From the NCBI RefSeq assembly GCF_004361855.1, contig NZ_SNWQ01000018.1:141771-205770 (forward strand): DNA of 64,000 nucleotides. Direction: 5' to 3'. Under the pieces are notes generated by a model that had not been told where the DNA came from, made no database searches, and saw only the letters and a list, made by a program, of their open reading frames with translations. Both the position numbers and the translations under genes were made by a program. Positions 49,985 through 58,262 of the stretch are shown here, one piece after another (the first letter of the stretch is position 1; each line of letters begins with the position of its first letter). The stretch is from Kribbella caucasensis (GTDB lineage: Bacteria > Actinomycetota > Actinomycetes > Propionibacteriales > Kribbellaceae).

Positions 49985-50680
49985 ATGGCCAAGAACGACG
50001 CCCCCGCCGAGAAGACCAGCCGGCTGAAGCAGATCCGGTCGGCGTACCAGCTGACCAAGAAGTCCGACCCGCGGATCGGGCTGCTGCTCGCCGCGATCTT
50101 CCTCGGCGTGGCCGCCGTGTTCGTGGCGCTCGGCTGGTTCGTCGGGCCGCTGCTGGTGTGGATCCCGCTGGGTGTGGCGCTCGCGTTCCTGGCGACGACG
50201 ATCGTGTTCGGCCGCCGGGTGGAGAAGGCGGCGTACAGCCAGATCGAGGGCCAGGCGGGCGCGGCCGCGTCGGCGCTGCAGACGCTACGCCGCGGCTGGA
50301 ACGTGACGCCGGCCGTCGCGGTCACCAAGAACGCCGACATCGTGCACCGGGTGGTCGGCCGGCCGGGCATCGTCCTGGTCGGCGAGGGCCAGCCGAGCCG
50401 GGTGAAGAACCTGCTCGCCGCCGAGCGCAAGAAGCACGCCCGGGTGGCCGGCGGCGCGCCGGTGATCGAGGTGCTGGCCGGTTCGGGCGAGGGCGAGATC
50501 GACATCCGCAAGCTGACCAAGCACGTGATGAAGCTGCCCGCCGCGCTGCAGCCGTCCGAGATCACCGACCTCCTGCAGCGGCTGAAGGCTCTCGACGCCG
50601 TCCGCCCGCAGGTGCCGATGCCGAAGGGCCCGGTCCCGACCAGCCTCAAGGGCGCTCGCCAGGCCATGAAAGGCCGCTGA
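49985..50680 (+). CDS. DUF4191 membrane protein
   Basis: A 231-residue protein with two hydrophobic helices (IGLLLAAIFLGVAAVFVALG, then LLVWIPLGVALAFLATTIVF at about 35-80), a cytoplasmic Lys-rich N-terminus and a C-terminal domain containing KNADIVHRVVGRPGIVLVGE and ERKKHARVAGG. This is the DUF4191 family that follows lipA in many actinobacteria. Function unknown. GTAGAG lies before the ATG. Probably in one operon with lipA. Confidence 0.85.
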   Translation: MAKNDAPAEKTSRLKQIRSAYQLTKKSDPRIGLLLAAIFLGVAAVFVALGWFVGPLLVWIPLGVALAFLATTIVFGRRVEKAAYSQIEGQAGAAASALQTLRRGWNVTPAVAVTKNADIVHRVVGRPGIVLVGEGQPSRVKNLLAAERKKHARVAGGAPVIEVLAGSGEGEIDIRKLTKHVMKLPAALQPSEITDLLQRLKALDAVRPQVPMPKGPVPTSLKGARQAMKGR

Positions 50681-50791
50681 CAGTACGCCGTTTCGCCGGT
50701 CCGCCGCTGGTTGTGGGCGACCCGTCGACGCAGGTTCCCCTCGTTCGTCACCGGTGGGTGAGACCATCCGGAACGAACAAGGAGGTAACCG

Positions 50792-50845
50792 ATGGCCGTC
50801 GACGACGTTTTCCCTATCGTGACCACCAGAGGTAGACACTCATGA
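50792..50845 (+). CDS. 17-codon upstream ORF coupled to the CFA-synthase-like gene
   Basis: MAVDDVFPIVTTRGRHS is preceded by AAGGAGGTAACCG, the strongest SD in its neighbourhood, and its TGA overlaps the ATG of the next gene (ATGA at 50842-50845). The following gene has only a weak SD of its own. This arrangement fits a translated leader that couples or regulates the downstream gene. Too short for annotation by length-based methods. Confidence 0.55.
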   Translation: MAVDDVFPIVTTRGRHS

Positions 50846-52119
50846 CGGATCTCTTTCCGGCGGTGCATCAGCCGGTGGCCGAGGCGTGGCCGACACTGGT
50901 CCCGCCTCGATCCAACCCGGTACGCCGGGCCGGTGCGCTGGCCGCGATCCGCATGATCGCCAAGGACCTCCCGGCCACACTCATACTGGACAACCGTGAG
51001 TACGGGCTGGGTGGTCCGGCGATGCGGGTGCACCGGACCGCTCCGTTCCTGGCCCGGCTCGGACAGGACGCCGGGTCCGGATTCGGCGAGGCATACCTGG
51101 CCGGGGACTGGGACGCGGAGCCCGGTACGGATCTGGCCGATCTGTTGCTGCCGTTCGCGGAGCGGTTCAGCAATGAGGAGACCCGTCATCTGCTCCCGAA
51201 GTGGGCCCAGTCGCTGCGCTGGCTGGTCACCCGTTCGCAGCCCGGGGACCTGGAGAACGACCGGGCCGGCGCGCGGGAGAACATCAGCCGGCACTACGAC
51301 CTGTCGAACTCGATGTTCTCCGAGTTCCTGGATCCGACGCTGACGTACTCGTCGGCGTACTTCGGGGACCGGGCCGCGTCGGATCTCGCGACCGCGTCGT
51401 ACGACGAACTCACCCAGGCGCAACTGGACAAGCTCGACGCGATCCTGGACGCGGCCGGGATCCGGGCCGGGTCCAGGGTGCTCGACATCGGCTGTGGATG
51501 GGCGAGCCTGGCGATCCGCGCGGCGCAGCGAGGAGCGTGGGTCACGGCGATCACGATCGCGTCGCAGCAGGCGTTGCTCGCGCAGCGCCGGATCGCGGAT
51601 GCCGGGGTGAGCGACCGGGTCCAGGTGGCGTTGCGGGACTATCGCGACCAGATCGGTGAGTTCGACGCCGTCCTGAGCGTGGAGATGATCGAGGCCGTCG
51701 GCGAGAAGTACTGGCCGGTGTACTTCGACGCGATCGAACGGCGGCTCGCGCCGGACGGGGTCGCCGTCGTGCAGGCGATCGTGATGCCGCACGCGCGGAT
51801 GCTGGCGACCCGGAACACCTTCACCTGGGTGCAGAAGTACATCTTCCCGGGCGGCCTGATCCCGTCGGTCAAGGTGATCAAGGAGGTCACCGGAAACCAC
51901 ACCGGCCTGCACGCCCAGGTACTGCGCCACCTCGGCCCGGACTACGCCCGCACGCTCCGGATCTGGCGCAACCGCTTCATCGACCGCTGGCCGGCGATCG
52001 CCGCGCAGGGCTTCGACGACACGTTCAGGCGGATGTGGGAGTTCTACCTCGCGTACTCCGAAGCCGGCTTCCGCTCGGGCTATCTGGACGACGTACAGCT
52101 GCTGCTCACTCGTCGGTAG
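50842..52119 (+). CDS. Cyclopropane-fatty-acyl-phospholipid synthase family methyltransferase
   Basis: A 425-residue SAM-dependent methyltransferase of the CFA/Mycolic-acid methyltransferase family. N-terminal domain (about 1-130) precedes the Rossmann fold with SAM motif VLDIGCGWASLAIRAA at about residue 213, and earlier ISRHYDLSNSMFSEFLDPTL, a family signature. YIFPGGLIPSV and a C-terminal RRMWEFYLAYSEAGFR are also diagnostic. It adds methylene or methyl groups to unsaturated phospholipid acyl chains. The start is coupled to the 17-codon upstream ORF. Convergent with the RDD gene. Confidence 0.92.
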   Translation: MTDLFPAVHQPVAEAWPTLVPPRSNPVRRAGALAAIRMIAKDLPATLILDNREYGLGGPAMRVHRTAPFLARLGQDAGSGFGEAYLAGDWDAEPGTDLADLLLPFAERFSNEETRHLLPKWAQSLRWLVTRSQPGDLENDRAGARENISRHYDLSNSMFSEFLDPTLTYSSAYFGDRAASDLATASYDELTQAQLDKLDAILDAAGIRAGSRVLDIGCGWASLAIRAAQRGAWVTAITIASQQALLAQRRIADAGVSDRVQVALRDYRDQIGEFDAVLSVEMIEAVGEKYWPVYFDAIERRLAPDGVAVVQAIVMPHARMLATRNTFTWVQKYIFPGGLIPSVKVIKEVTGNHTGLHAQVLRHLGPDYARTLRIWRNRFIDRWPAIAAQGFDDTFRRMWEFYLAYSEAGFRSGYLDDVQLLLTRR

Positions 52120-52143
52120 CGCGGCGCAGCGTAGTACTGGGGT

Positions 52144-52611
52144 TCAGCGTTTGACGACGACTGTGCTGGCGGCTTGGTCGTGGAGGCCCCGGCGGTCTCG
52201 GTCGTAGACGACGGCGGGGATGACCAGGCAGACCAGGAACGCGCGGAGGGCGCCGGACAGCAGGCCTGGTTGAGCCGTGTACGTGGTGGCGGACTGGGGC
52301 CGGGTGGTGATGACGCGCAGACCGCACACGCGGTGCCCGATGGTGGCGCCGGCCAGGCCGACCAGGAGCGCGGTCATGGCGAAGAAGACGACCAGCTGCG
52401 TGGTGGTGTAGTCGTTGCCACCGGCCCACATGGGTCTGCCGGTGATCGCGGAGGCGACCAGGCCGGCGATCACCCAGTCCAGGAACAGGGCGAGCACTCT
52501 GCGTCCCCAGCCCGCCACCGAACCGGACCCCTGCTCGGGCAATCCGAGACGGCTGCCCGCATACCGGAACTCTTCGGTGGGTCCTGTGCCGTTCTCAGGG
52601 GTTGATGCCAT
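52144..52611 (-). CDS. RDD family membrane protein
   Basis: A 155-residue protein with three hydrophobic segments and the RDD hallmark pattern WGRRVLALFLDWVIAGLVAS, ATIGHRVCGLRVI. I chose the ATG at 52611 (MASTPENG); the longer frame to 52767 extends across the glnA promoter. RDD proteins are membrane proteins of unsettled function, some linked to ion exchange. Its place next to glnA matches Streptomyces. Divergent from glnA. Confidence 0.87.
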   Translation of the reverse strand: MASTPENGTGPTEEFRYAGSRLGLPEQGSGSVAGWGRRVLALFLDWVIAGLVASAITGRPMWAGGNDYTTTQLVVFFAMTALLVGLAGATIGHRVCGLRVITTRPQSATTYTAQPGLLSGALRAFLVCLVIPAVVYDRDRRGLHDQAASTVVVKR

Positions 52612-52780
52612 GATGGCTAGCCTACGGAGGCGGGCTGAGTTCTCACGCCCTCCCCCGGCGTACACCAGTGGGTCAGCGCGGACACGCTGGGCGTAACATC
52701 CGCGAAACATTGGGGTCACGACCGAGTAATCGTCAGGCCCTACGTTACGAAGCAATCTCTGAGCCACCCTAGGAGTACGT

Positions 52781-54205
52781 ATGTTTTCCAGCGCTGAGGA
52801 GCTGCTCGCCTACGTCAAGGACGAGGGCATCGAGATCATCGATGTCCGGTTCTCCGACCTACCGGGCATCATGCAGCACTTCACCGTCCCGGTGTCGTCG
52901 TTCGGTCCTGAGGTCTTCGAAGAGGGCCTGATGTTCGACGGTTCGTCGGTGCGCGGGTTCCAGCAGATCCACGAGTCCGACATGAAGCTGCTGCCCGACC
53001 CGACCACGGCCTTCCTCGACACGTTCCGCGGGACGAAGACGCTGGCCATCAACTTCTTCGTGCACGACCCGCTGACCGGTGAGGCGTACAGCCGCGACCC
53101 GCGGAACATCGCCCGCAAGGCGCAGGAGTACCTGAAGTCGACCGGCATCGCGGACACCGCGTTCTTCGCCCCCGAGGCCGAGTTCTACGTCTTCGACGAC
53201 GTACGGTTCGAGACCAAGGCCAACACCGGGTACTACGCGATCGACTCGATCGCCGGCGCCTGGAACACCGGCCGGGTCGAGGACGGCGGCAACCGCGGCT
53301 ACAAGGTCCGCTACAAGGGTGGTTACTTCCCGGTCGCGCCGACCGACCACTTCGGTGAGCTGCGCGACGACATCACGCTGGCGCTGGAGAAGTCCGGCCT
53401 GGTCGTCGAGCGCGCCCACCACGAGGTCGGCACCGCGGGTCAGGCGGAGATCAACTTCCGCTTCGACGAGCTGCTGAAGACCGCCGACAACCTGATGAAG
53501 TTCAAGTACATCGTCAAGAACACCGCCTGGGCGGCCGGCAAGACCGCGACCTTCATGCCGAAGCCGATCTTCGGCGACAACGGTTCGGGTATGCACTGCC
53601 ACCAGTCGCTGTTCTCCAACGGCGAGGCGCTGTTCTACGACGAGTCCGGCTACGGCGGCCTCTCCGACGTGGCCCGCTGGTACATCGGCGGTCTACTCAA
53701 GCACGCCCCGTCGCTGCTGGCCTTCACCAACCCGACGGTGAACTCCTACCACCGCCTGGTCCCGGGGTTCGAGGCGCCGGTCAACCTGGTCTACTCGCAG
53801 CGCAACCGGTCGGCGTGTATCCGGATCCCGATCACCGGTTCGAACCCGAAGGCGAAGCGGATCGAGTTCCGCTGCCCCGACCCGTCGGCGAACCCGTACC
53901 TGGCCTTCTCGGCCCAGCTGCTGGCCGGCCTGGACGGCATCCGCAACAAGATCGAGCCGGCCGACCCGGTCGACAAGGACCTGTACGAGCTTCCGCCCGA
54001 GGAGCACGCGCTGCTGAACCAGGTCCCCACCTCGCTGCCGGCCGTGATCGACTCCCTCGAGGCCGACCACGACTTCCTGCTCGAGGGTGACGTCTTCACC
54101 TCCGACCTGATCGAGACCTGGGTCGACCTCAAGCGCGAGCAGGAAATCGCCCCGATCCAGCTCCGCCCCCACCCGCACGAGTTCGAGCTCTACTACGACG
54201 TGTGA
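52781..54205 (+). CDS. glnA: Glutamine synthetase type I
   Basis: A 474-residue GSI-beta enzyme. Visible: the N-terminal FDGSSVRGFQQIHESD, ATP-binding KPIFGDNGSGMHCHQS, NRSACIRIP and the adenylylation loop KDLYELPPEE with Y402, the residue targeted by GlnE. It makes glutamine from glutamate and ammonia, the main assimilation route. ATG at 52781 follows AGGAG with suitable spacing. The 170-base gap to the divergent RDD gene should contain a regulated promoter. A long hairpin follows the gene. Confidence 0.97.
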   Translation: MFSSAEELLAYVKDEGIEIIDVRFSDLPGIMQHFTVPVSSFGPEVFEEGLMFDGSSVRGFQQIHESDMKLLPDPTTAFLDTFRGTKTLAINFFVHDPLTGEAYSRDPRNIARKAQEYLKSTGIADTAFFAPEAEFYVFDDVRFETKANTGYYAIDSIAGAWNTGRVEDGGNRGYKVRYKGGYFPVAPTDHFGELRDDITLALEKSGLVVERAHHEVGTAGQAEINFRFDELLKTADNLMKFKYIVKNTAWAAGKTATFMPKPIFGDNGSGMHCHQSLFSNGEALFYDESGYGGLSDVARWYIGGLLKHAPSLLAFTNPTVNSYHRLVPGFEAPVNLVYSQRNRSACIRIPITGSNPKAKRIEFRCPDPSANPYLAFSAQLLAGLDGIRNKIEPADPVDKDLYELPPEEHALLNQVPTSLPAVIDSLEADHDFLLEGDVFTSDLIETWVDLKREQEIAPIQLRPHPHEFELYYDV

Positions 54206-54237
54206 TCGGCGCGGGTCCCTGACCTGCAGGTAGTCCG

Positions 54238-54299
54238 CAAAACGGCGGCTGACCTTGGGCAACGTCCTCGCGACGTTGCTCAGGGTCTGCCGCCGTTTG
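54238..54299. terminator. Long imperfect hairpin terminator between glnA and hydrolase
   Basis: Arms AAAACGGCGGCTGACCTTGG and its imperfect complement ending GTCTGCCGCCGTTT, with an inner 10-bp stem of GGGCAACGTC and GACGTTGCTC. It is flanked by A-run and T-run, so it can terminate in both directions for the converging glnA and hydrolase genes. Confidence 0.8.
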
Positions 54300-54321
54300 T
54301 GAGAGGCAGCGCGGCTGACCT

Positions 54322-55092
54322 TCATTGGTCGGCCAGGTACGGGTCCGCCCAAGCACTGATGATGCGGGCCGCGCGCTTCGCCTGGTTGCGCCCGGTCAGC
54401 AGGTGGTCGGCGCCCTCCAACGACACGAAGTTGCGCGGGTGCCGGGCCGCCCGGAAGATCTCGCTCGCATTCGCGATGCCGACGGTGTTGTCGGTCGGTG
54501 AATGCATCACCAGCAGCGCCCGGTGCAGCGTGCGGATCTGCTCGTGCAGGTCCGCCGCGCGCACGTCCTCGATGAAGTGTCGGCGGAGGGTGAGCGCCTT
54601 GCCGCCGATCAGGAACGGCGCCTCACCGTCGACGAGGATCCGTTCCACGAGCGCGTCGTAGTTGTGCTCGACATGGCCAGGCTGGTACGGCGCGCCAATG
54701 CTCACCACCGCGCGCACCGAGTCGACGTGGTGGGCCGCGGCGATGACTGCCGCGCCGCCGAAGGAGTGCCCCACGAGCAGCCGCACCTCGCGAGCCGACT
54801 CGTTCATGAATCGCACGGCCTGGGCAGTGTCGGCGACCTTGTTGGAAAAGGACCCGTGGCCCCAGTCGCCCTCGGAGTCGCCCAACCCGAGATTGTCGAA
54901 GCGGAGCATCCCGATGCCCTCGCTGGCCAGCTGCTTGCAGATCCGGCCGGCGGCCGGGCTGTCCTTGCCCAGGGTGAAGCCGTGCGAGAACACTCCCCAG
55001 CCACGGACTGGGGCCGCCGGATGGTCGACCAGACCAGCCAGCTTGGGCCCGCTCAGGCTCGGGAACCAGACGCGCTCGGCCACGTCAGTCAT
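54322..55092 (-). CDS. Alpha/beta hydrolase
   Basis: A 256-residue alpha/beta hydrolase with nucleophile elbow GHSFGG, oxyanion-side HGFTLGKDSPAAGRI and a final catalytic His in LEGADHLLTG. Similar enzymes are found with OsmC-like proteins. The substrate is unknown. ATG at 55092 lies 7 bases after the stop of the unknown protein upstream, so it is probably the last gene of a fic - unknown - hydrolase operon. Confidence 0.85.
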   Translation of the reverse strand: MTDVAERVWFPSLSGPKLAGLVDHPAAPVRGWGVFSHGFTLGKDSPAAGRICKQLASEGIGMLRFDNLGLGDSEGDWGHGSFSNKVADTAQAVRFMNESAREVRLLVGHSFGGAAVIAAAHHVDSVRAVVSIGAPYQPGHVEHNYDALVERILVDGEAPFLIGGKALTLRRHFIEDVRAADLHEQIRTLHRALLVMHSPTDNTVGIANASEIFRAARHPRNFVSLEGADHLLTGRNQAKRAARIISAWADPYLADQ

Positions 55093-55098
55093 CCTCCG

Positions 55099-55713
55099 TC
55101 ACGCAGTCGCCTCCGTGGCCAAGCGGTGCACGGCGTCCAACAGGTCGAGGTAGCCGTCGGCGGCTTCCCAGAGGTGAGTCTCGGGGTAGCGGCCACCCCC
55201 ACGATGTTCGCTGCGCCACTCGCGGTCCCAGTACTTCTCGTGGACACCACGGAGTTGAGTCAGCGCTTGGTCGAGCTCTACCTCGGCGCGTCGCAGTAGT
55301 TCCGCCGGGCTAGCCTCCAGTCTCGGAAGATCCGCGAACCGGCGTTCCTGCAGGGCATCCAGTACTGCCTCATCGGTGCCGTCGAGCGACCAGAACCGCA
55401 CGGGCCGGCGGATGGCGTGGTTCCATACAGGCCCGTGCCCTGAGCGCCACCAGTACGCGAAGCCGCCCTTGTCCAGCCGCAGAGTTTGCACCAGCCACGG
55501 CGTGCCCGGGGGTTGCGAGCACCAGGGCACCTCCTCCGGGGGCAGGTTGAGCGTGAACGCGATCTGGAGGTACTCGATCGGGTCATCGCCGTCGAGGATG
55601 TCGCCGAAGACATACGCCTCGCGCAGGAACGGCTCTTCGAGCGGCATTCTCGTTGTCGACTGGCATGCCTCGGCCAATTGGCGCAACTTGTCGACGGCTC
55701 GTCGGTGTCGCAT
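55099..55713 (-). CDS. Unknown actinobacterial protein
   Basis: A 204-residue soluble protein with distinctive features: IEYLQIAFTLNLPPEEVPWC, FAYWWRSGHGPVWNHAIRRP and RPVRFWSLDGTDEAVLDALQ. ATG at 55713 has AGGAG five bases upstream, and GTG at 55719 overlaps the fic stop as an alternative. It lies directly between fic and the hydrolase in the same operon, and could be a partner of the Fic protein. I do not recognise a family with confidence; the sequence suggests an alpha/beta protein. Confidence 0.6.
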   Translation of the reverse strand: MRHRRAVDKLRQLAEACQSTTRMPLEEPFLREAYVFGDILDGDDPIEYLQIAFTLNLPPEEVPWCSQPPGTPWLVQTLRLDKGGFAYWWRSGHGPVWNHAIRRPVRFWSLDGTDEAVLDALQERRFADLPRLEASPAELLRRAEVELDQALTQLRGVHEKYWDREWRSEHRGGGRYPETHLWEAADGYLDLLDAVHRLATEATA

Positions 55714-55715
55714 GG

Positions 55716-57008
55716 TCACTCCTGCGGTCGCGCGGGCACCGGACGATTCGGGGCAGAGGCGCGCGTATCGAACCTCGTACTCGCGAGCGCACGCTCGGTC
55801 AGTGTGATCAGATCCAGGACCTCACGACTGACGTAAGCCGTGGCACCCCGCTCGATCGACTTGGTCTGGACAATTCCGGCTTGGCGCAGCTCGTCCAGCG
55901 CAGCGCTCGCGGCCGGAAAGGAGATACCGAGTATCTTCGCGAGGGTCGTGGCGGTGACCACCGGCGCCTCGGGAAGTTGGTTCAACAGTCGTGCTACGGC
56001 CGAATCCGCGCGGGGCGTCTCACGTAAGCCGACCGACTTCCGATGGTTGGAGAGCCGCTTCGCCCAGTCAGACCTCAGGTCGTTGATCTGCTCGATCAGC
56101 ATCTCGGACCGCTGTACGGCGATTGCCGAGGCCTGGATGAAGATGTCGAGCCACTCGTTGATCGACGTGCTCGCTTGAGGGCTCGCCGCCGGCGCGTCGT
56201 GGCGGTAGGCGTTCAGCCCTTCGACGTAGCGACCGCGCAGGGTGGCGAGCACGAGGCTGATGGGGAGCACCGCGCGTTCGGTCAACCCGCGACGGGCCAG
56301 GACCGTGTGAATGAGGGCACGACCAACCCGCCCGTTGCCGTCGGTGAACGGGTGGATCGTCTCGAACTGCGCGTGCACGACTGCGGCTTGGATCAGCGGC
56401 GAGTGGGCGGCGCCGTTCATGTAGTCGACGAGGTCGGCCATCAGGGCCGGCACGCTCTCGTGGCCCGGCGGCACGAAGTCGGCATCGATCGGGCTCCAGT
56501 CCGAACCGCCGATCCAGTTCTGCACCTTACGCAGACCGTGATGTCGCGGCTGGTCGGGAAGTAGCGACTGAAAGAGTCCGACAATGTTGTCGACTGTCAG
56601 GGACTCAGTCTCGGCGAGCTCGGTCGAAGAGCGTCGTACAACCGTCATGTTGTTGGCGACGAGCCGGGCCTGCTCGCTGATCCCGCGAACGGTTTCGGAC
56701 TGGCCCAACTCGGCCAGAGCCACCTGCTGTGCCGAGGGTGCAATGCCTTCAATCCGCGAACTGGCGATCGCCTCGGAGCGCAGCAGGAACCGTGCTATGC
56801 CGGCCAGGCTCTCCGCCTCCGGGCCATTGAGTGCTCGGATGCTCCGCTCAACGGCAGTGACCCGCCGAGAGATGTCTCCGTCGATCACCAGCGCGAGGCC
56901 GTCGATGCTGTCGGGGACGTACCGTTCGTACGACCCCGCGCGCCGTGCCGAGCGTGGGATGTTGGAGTCGACGCTGGGTTCCCAGTACGCCTGCTCCCAA
57001 GTGGCCAT
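55716..57008 (-). CDS. Fic family protein (class II, AMP transferase type)
   Basis: A 430-residue Fic protein. The catalytic motif HPFTDGNGRVGR spans 219-230, with active-site H219. An inhibitory helix motif S-x-x-x-E-G is visible at S83-G88 (SSRIEG), which makes this a self-inhibited class II Fic. A winged helix-turn-helix fills the C-terminal part (about 345-405: VVTATTLAKILGISFPAASA...). Fic enzymes AMPylate Ser/Thr/Tyr of target proteins. I chose the ATG at 57008. First gene of a three-gene run. A perfect inverted repeat lies just upstream. Confidence 0.9.
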   Translation of the reverse strand: MATWEQAYWEPSVDSNIPRSARRAGSYERYVPDSIDGLALVIDGDISRRVTAVERSIRALNGPEAESLAGIARFLLRSEAIASSRIEGIAPSAQQVALAELGQSETVRGISEQARLVANNMTVVRRSSTELAETESLTVDNIVGLFQSLLPDQPRHHGLRKVQNWIGGSDWSPIDADFVPPGHESVPALMADLVDYMNGAAHSPLIQAAVVHAQFETIHPFTDGNGRVGRALIHTVLARRGLTERAVLPISLVLATLRGRYVEGLNAYRHDAPAASPQASTSINEWLDIFIQASAIAVQRSEMLIEQINDLRSDWAKRLSNHRKSVGLRETPRADSAVARLLNQLPEAPVVTATTLAKILGISFPAASAALDELRQAGIVQTKSIERGATAYVSREVLDLITLTERALASTRFDTRASAPNRPVPARPQE

Positions 57009-57035
57009 CAGCGGTTTCCTTTCACAGAACCACAA

Positions 57036-57068
57036 TCTATCAAAGAATAAGAACTAACCTTTGATAGA
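57036..57068. promoter_or_regulatory. Inverted repeat upstream of fic
   Basis: Perfect 10-bp arms TCTATCAAAG (57036-57045) and CTTTGATAGA (57059-57068) around an AT-rich 13-base centre, 28 bases before the fic ATG. The surrounding 60 bases are much richer in A+T than the genome. The C-terminal winged helix of Fic, or a separate repressor, could bind here. Confidence 0.7.
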
Positions 57069-57099
57069 TGCGCGATCAGTTCAAGGACTCGGACATGTC

Positions 57100-57507
57100 T
57101 CAGCCCTTTGTTGCGCCGAAGTCGTGTTCGGGGGGCACGTTTCGGTGCCAGCCCAGGCAGAAGGGGTGCCCGGCGGGATCGGCGTAGACCTGGTGGCCCT
57201 CCTCGGTGTCCAGGTCGTCGGCTGCCTTGAGCAGCCGGGCACCGAGCGAGATCGCGTGGTCATGTGCGGCCCGGATGTCCTCGACATGCAGATCGAGGTG
57301 GACCTGTTGCTGCTGCGGCCCGTCCGGCCACTCGGGCGGAACGTGGTTCGGCGCAAGCTGTACCCCGAACCGCCACTTGCCGTCGACGATCACGCTGTGA
57401 AAGCGGTCGTCCTCATAGACCTCGCCACCCAGGAGCCCCGCCCAGAACGCGCTCTCGGCGGCGATGTCGGCGGCATCGAACACGGTGATCTGCCTGGCGA
57501 TCTTCAT
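57100..57507 (-). CDS. VOC-family (glyoxalase/bleomycin resistance-like) protein
   Basis: A 135-residue VOC-fold protein (ITVFDAADIAAESAFWAGLL, VHLDLHVEDIRAAHDHAISL and the C-terminal YADPAGHPFCLGW). Such proteins bind metals or small ligands and include glyoxalases, dioxygenases and resistance proteins. The substrate is unknown. ATG at 57507 with AGGGATG upstream. It is transcribed towards the fic side. Confidence 0.8.
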   Translation of the reverse strand: MKIARQITVFDAADIAAESAFWAGLLGGEVYEDDRFHSVIVDGKWRFGVQLAPNHVPPEWPDGPQQQQVHLDLHVEDIRAAHDHAISLGARLLKAADDLDTEEGHQVYADPAGHPFCLGWHRNVPPEHDFGATKG

Positions 57508-57620
57508 CAGTCATCCCTTCGAGAGCTCTCGCACGGCACGCTACAAAGCGACTCCGACAATCCTGAGGTTGGGGGATTCTCCCGACGCGACGAGCGGCCC
57601 GCCGGACGGATCGTCGTGGC

Positions 57621-57818
57621 ATGACGAACTCGACGAACTCGACGAACTCCTCCATCGGACCGGCCGCGGACGACGGCCGCTGGTCGCGCTTGCTGTGCAG
57701 TCTCCACCGTGGCCTGTGGCCCGGCATCGTGTGGTTCGGTGCTCCGGCGCCTACCTACCTCTGGCGCGCGCTGCTCAGGGATCGGTCAGACATCGAGCGG
57801 CGAGGGCCGGCGCGATGA
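57621..57818 (+). CDS. Small ORF coupled to a VOC gene (tentative)
   Basis: A 65-residue ORF starting MTNSTNSTNSSIGPAADDGR, with a triplicated GACGAACTC segment in its first codons. Its TGA overlaps the ATG of the following VOC gene (57815-57818), the arrangement seen for genuine coupled genes here. There is no clear SD and no recognised domain, so it may be spurious. Confidence 0.35.
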   Translation: MTNSTNSTNSSIGPAADDGRWSRLLCSLHRGLWPGIVWFGAPAPTYLWRALLRDRSDIERRGPAR

Positions 57819-58261
57819 CACCGGGCATTCTGGGCTTGTCGCACGTCTCCTTGAGCGTCCGGGACTGCGACGCGGCCAAGCGCTTCTGGGTCGAGGTGCT
57901 GGGCTTCGAGGTGTTCAGCGAGGAGCCGACGCACTGCTTCTTGTTCGACCGAGCCGTGGGGCTGGCGGTCATCATCAGCGACCACGATCGGACGGTGTCC
58001 GGCACATTCGACGAGCACAACGTCGGTCTGGACCACCTGGCGTACGCCGTACCGAGCGTCGAGGCATTGCTGAGTTGGCAGCAACGGCTGGCCACTCTCG
58101 GCGTACCGCACTCACCGATCGTCGAGACCGACGCGGGTCACCACCTCAATCTGCGCGCACCGGACGAACTGGCGATCGAGCTGTACGTGATGAAGCCGGA
58201 GTTCGCCGCGATCCTCGGCCTGGCGGACGACGCGGTCCCGGTCGCGGCCACCCACGGTTGA
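57815..58261 (+). CDS. VOC-family (glyoxalase-like) protein
   Basis: A 148-residue VOC protein (HVSLSVRDCDAAKRFWVEVL, LDHLAYAVPSVEALLSW and the C-terminal RAPDELAIELYVM). It has His and Glu positions expected for a metal site. I chose the ATG at 57815 since the family begins there; a long upstream frame is not supported. It is followed at once by the convergent LAL regulator (2-base gap). Confidence 0.8.
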   Translation: MTPGILGLSHVSLSVRDCDAAKRFWVEVLGFEVFSEEPTHCFLFDRAVGLAVIISDHDRTVSGTFDEHNVGLDHLAYAVPSVEALLSWQQRLATLGVPHSPIVETDAGHHLNLRAPDELAIELYVMKPEFAAILGLADDAVPVAATHG

Positions 58262-58262
58262 G

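Noticed and set aside
48958..51930. 990-codon minus-strand ORF
   Set aside because: Spans lipA, DUF4191 and the CFA-like gene in antisense. Composition follows high-GC shadow-frame bias.
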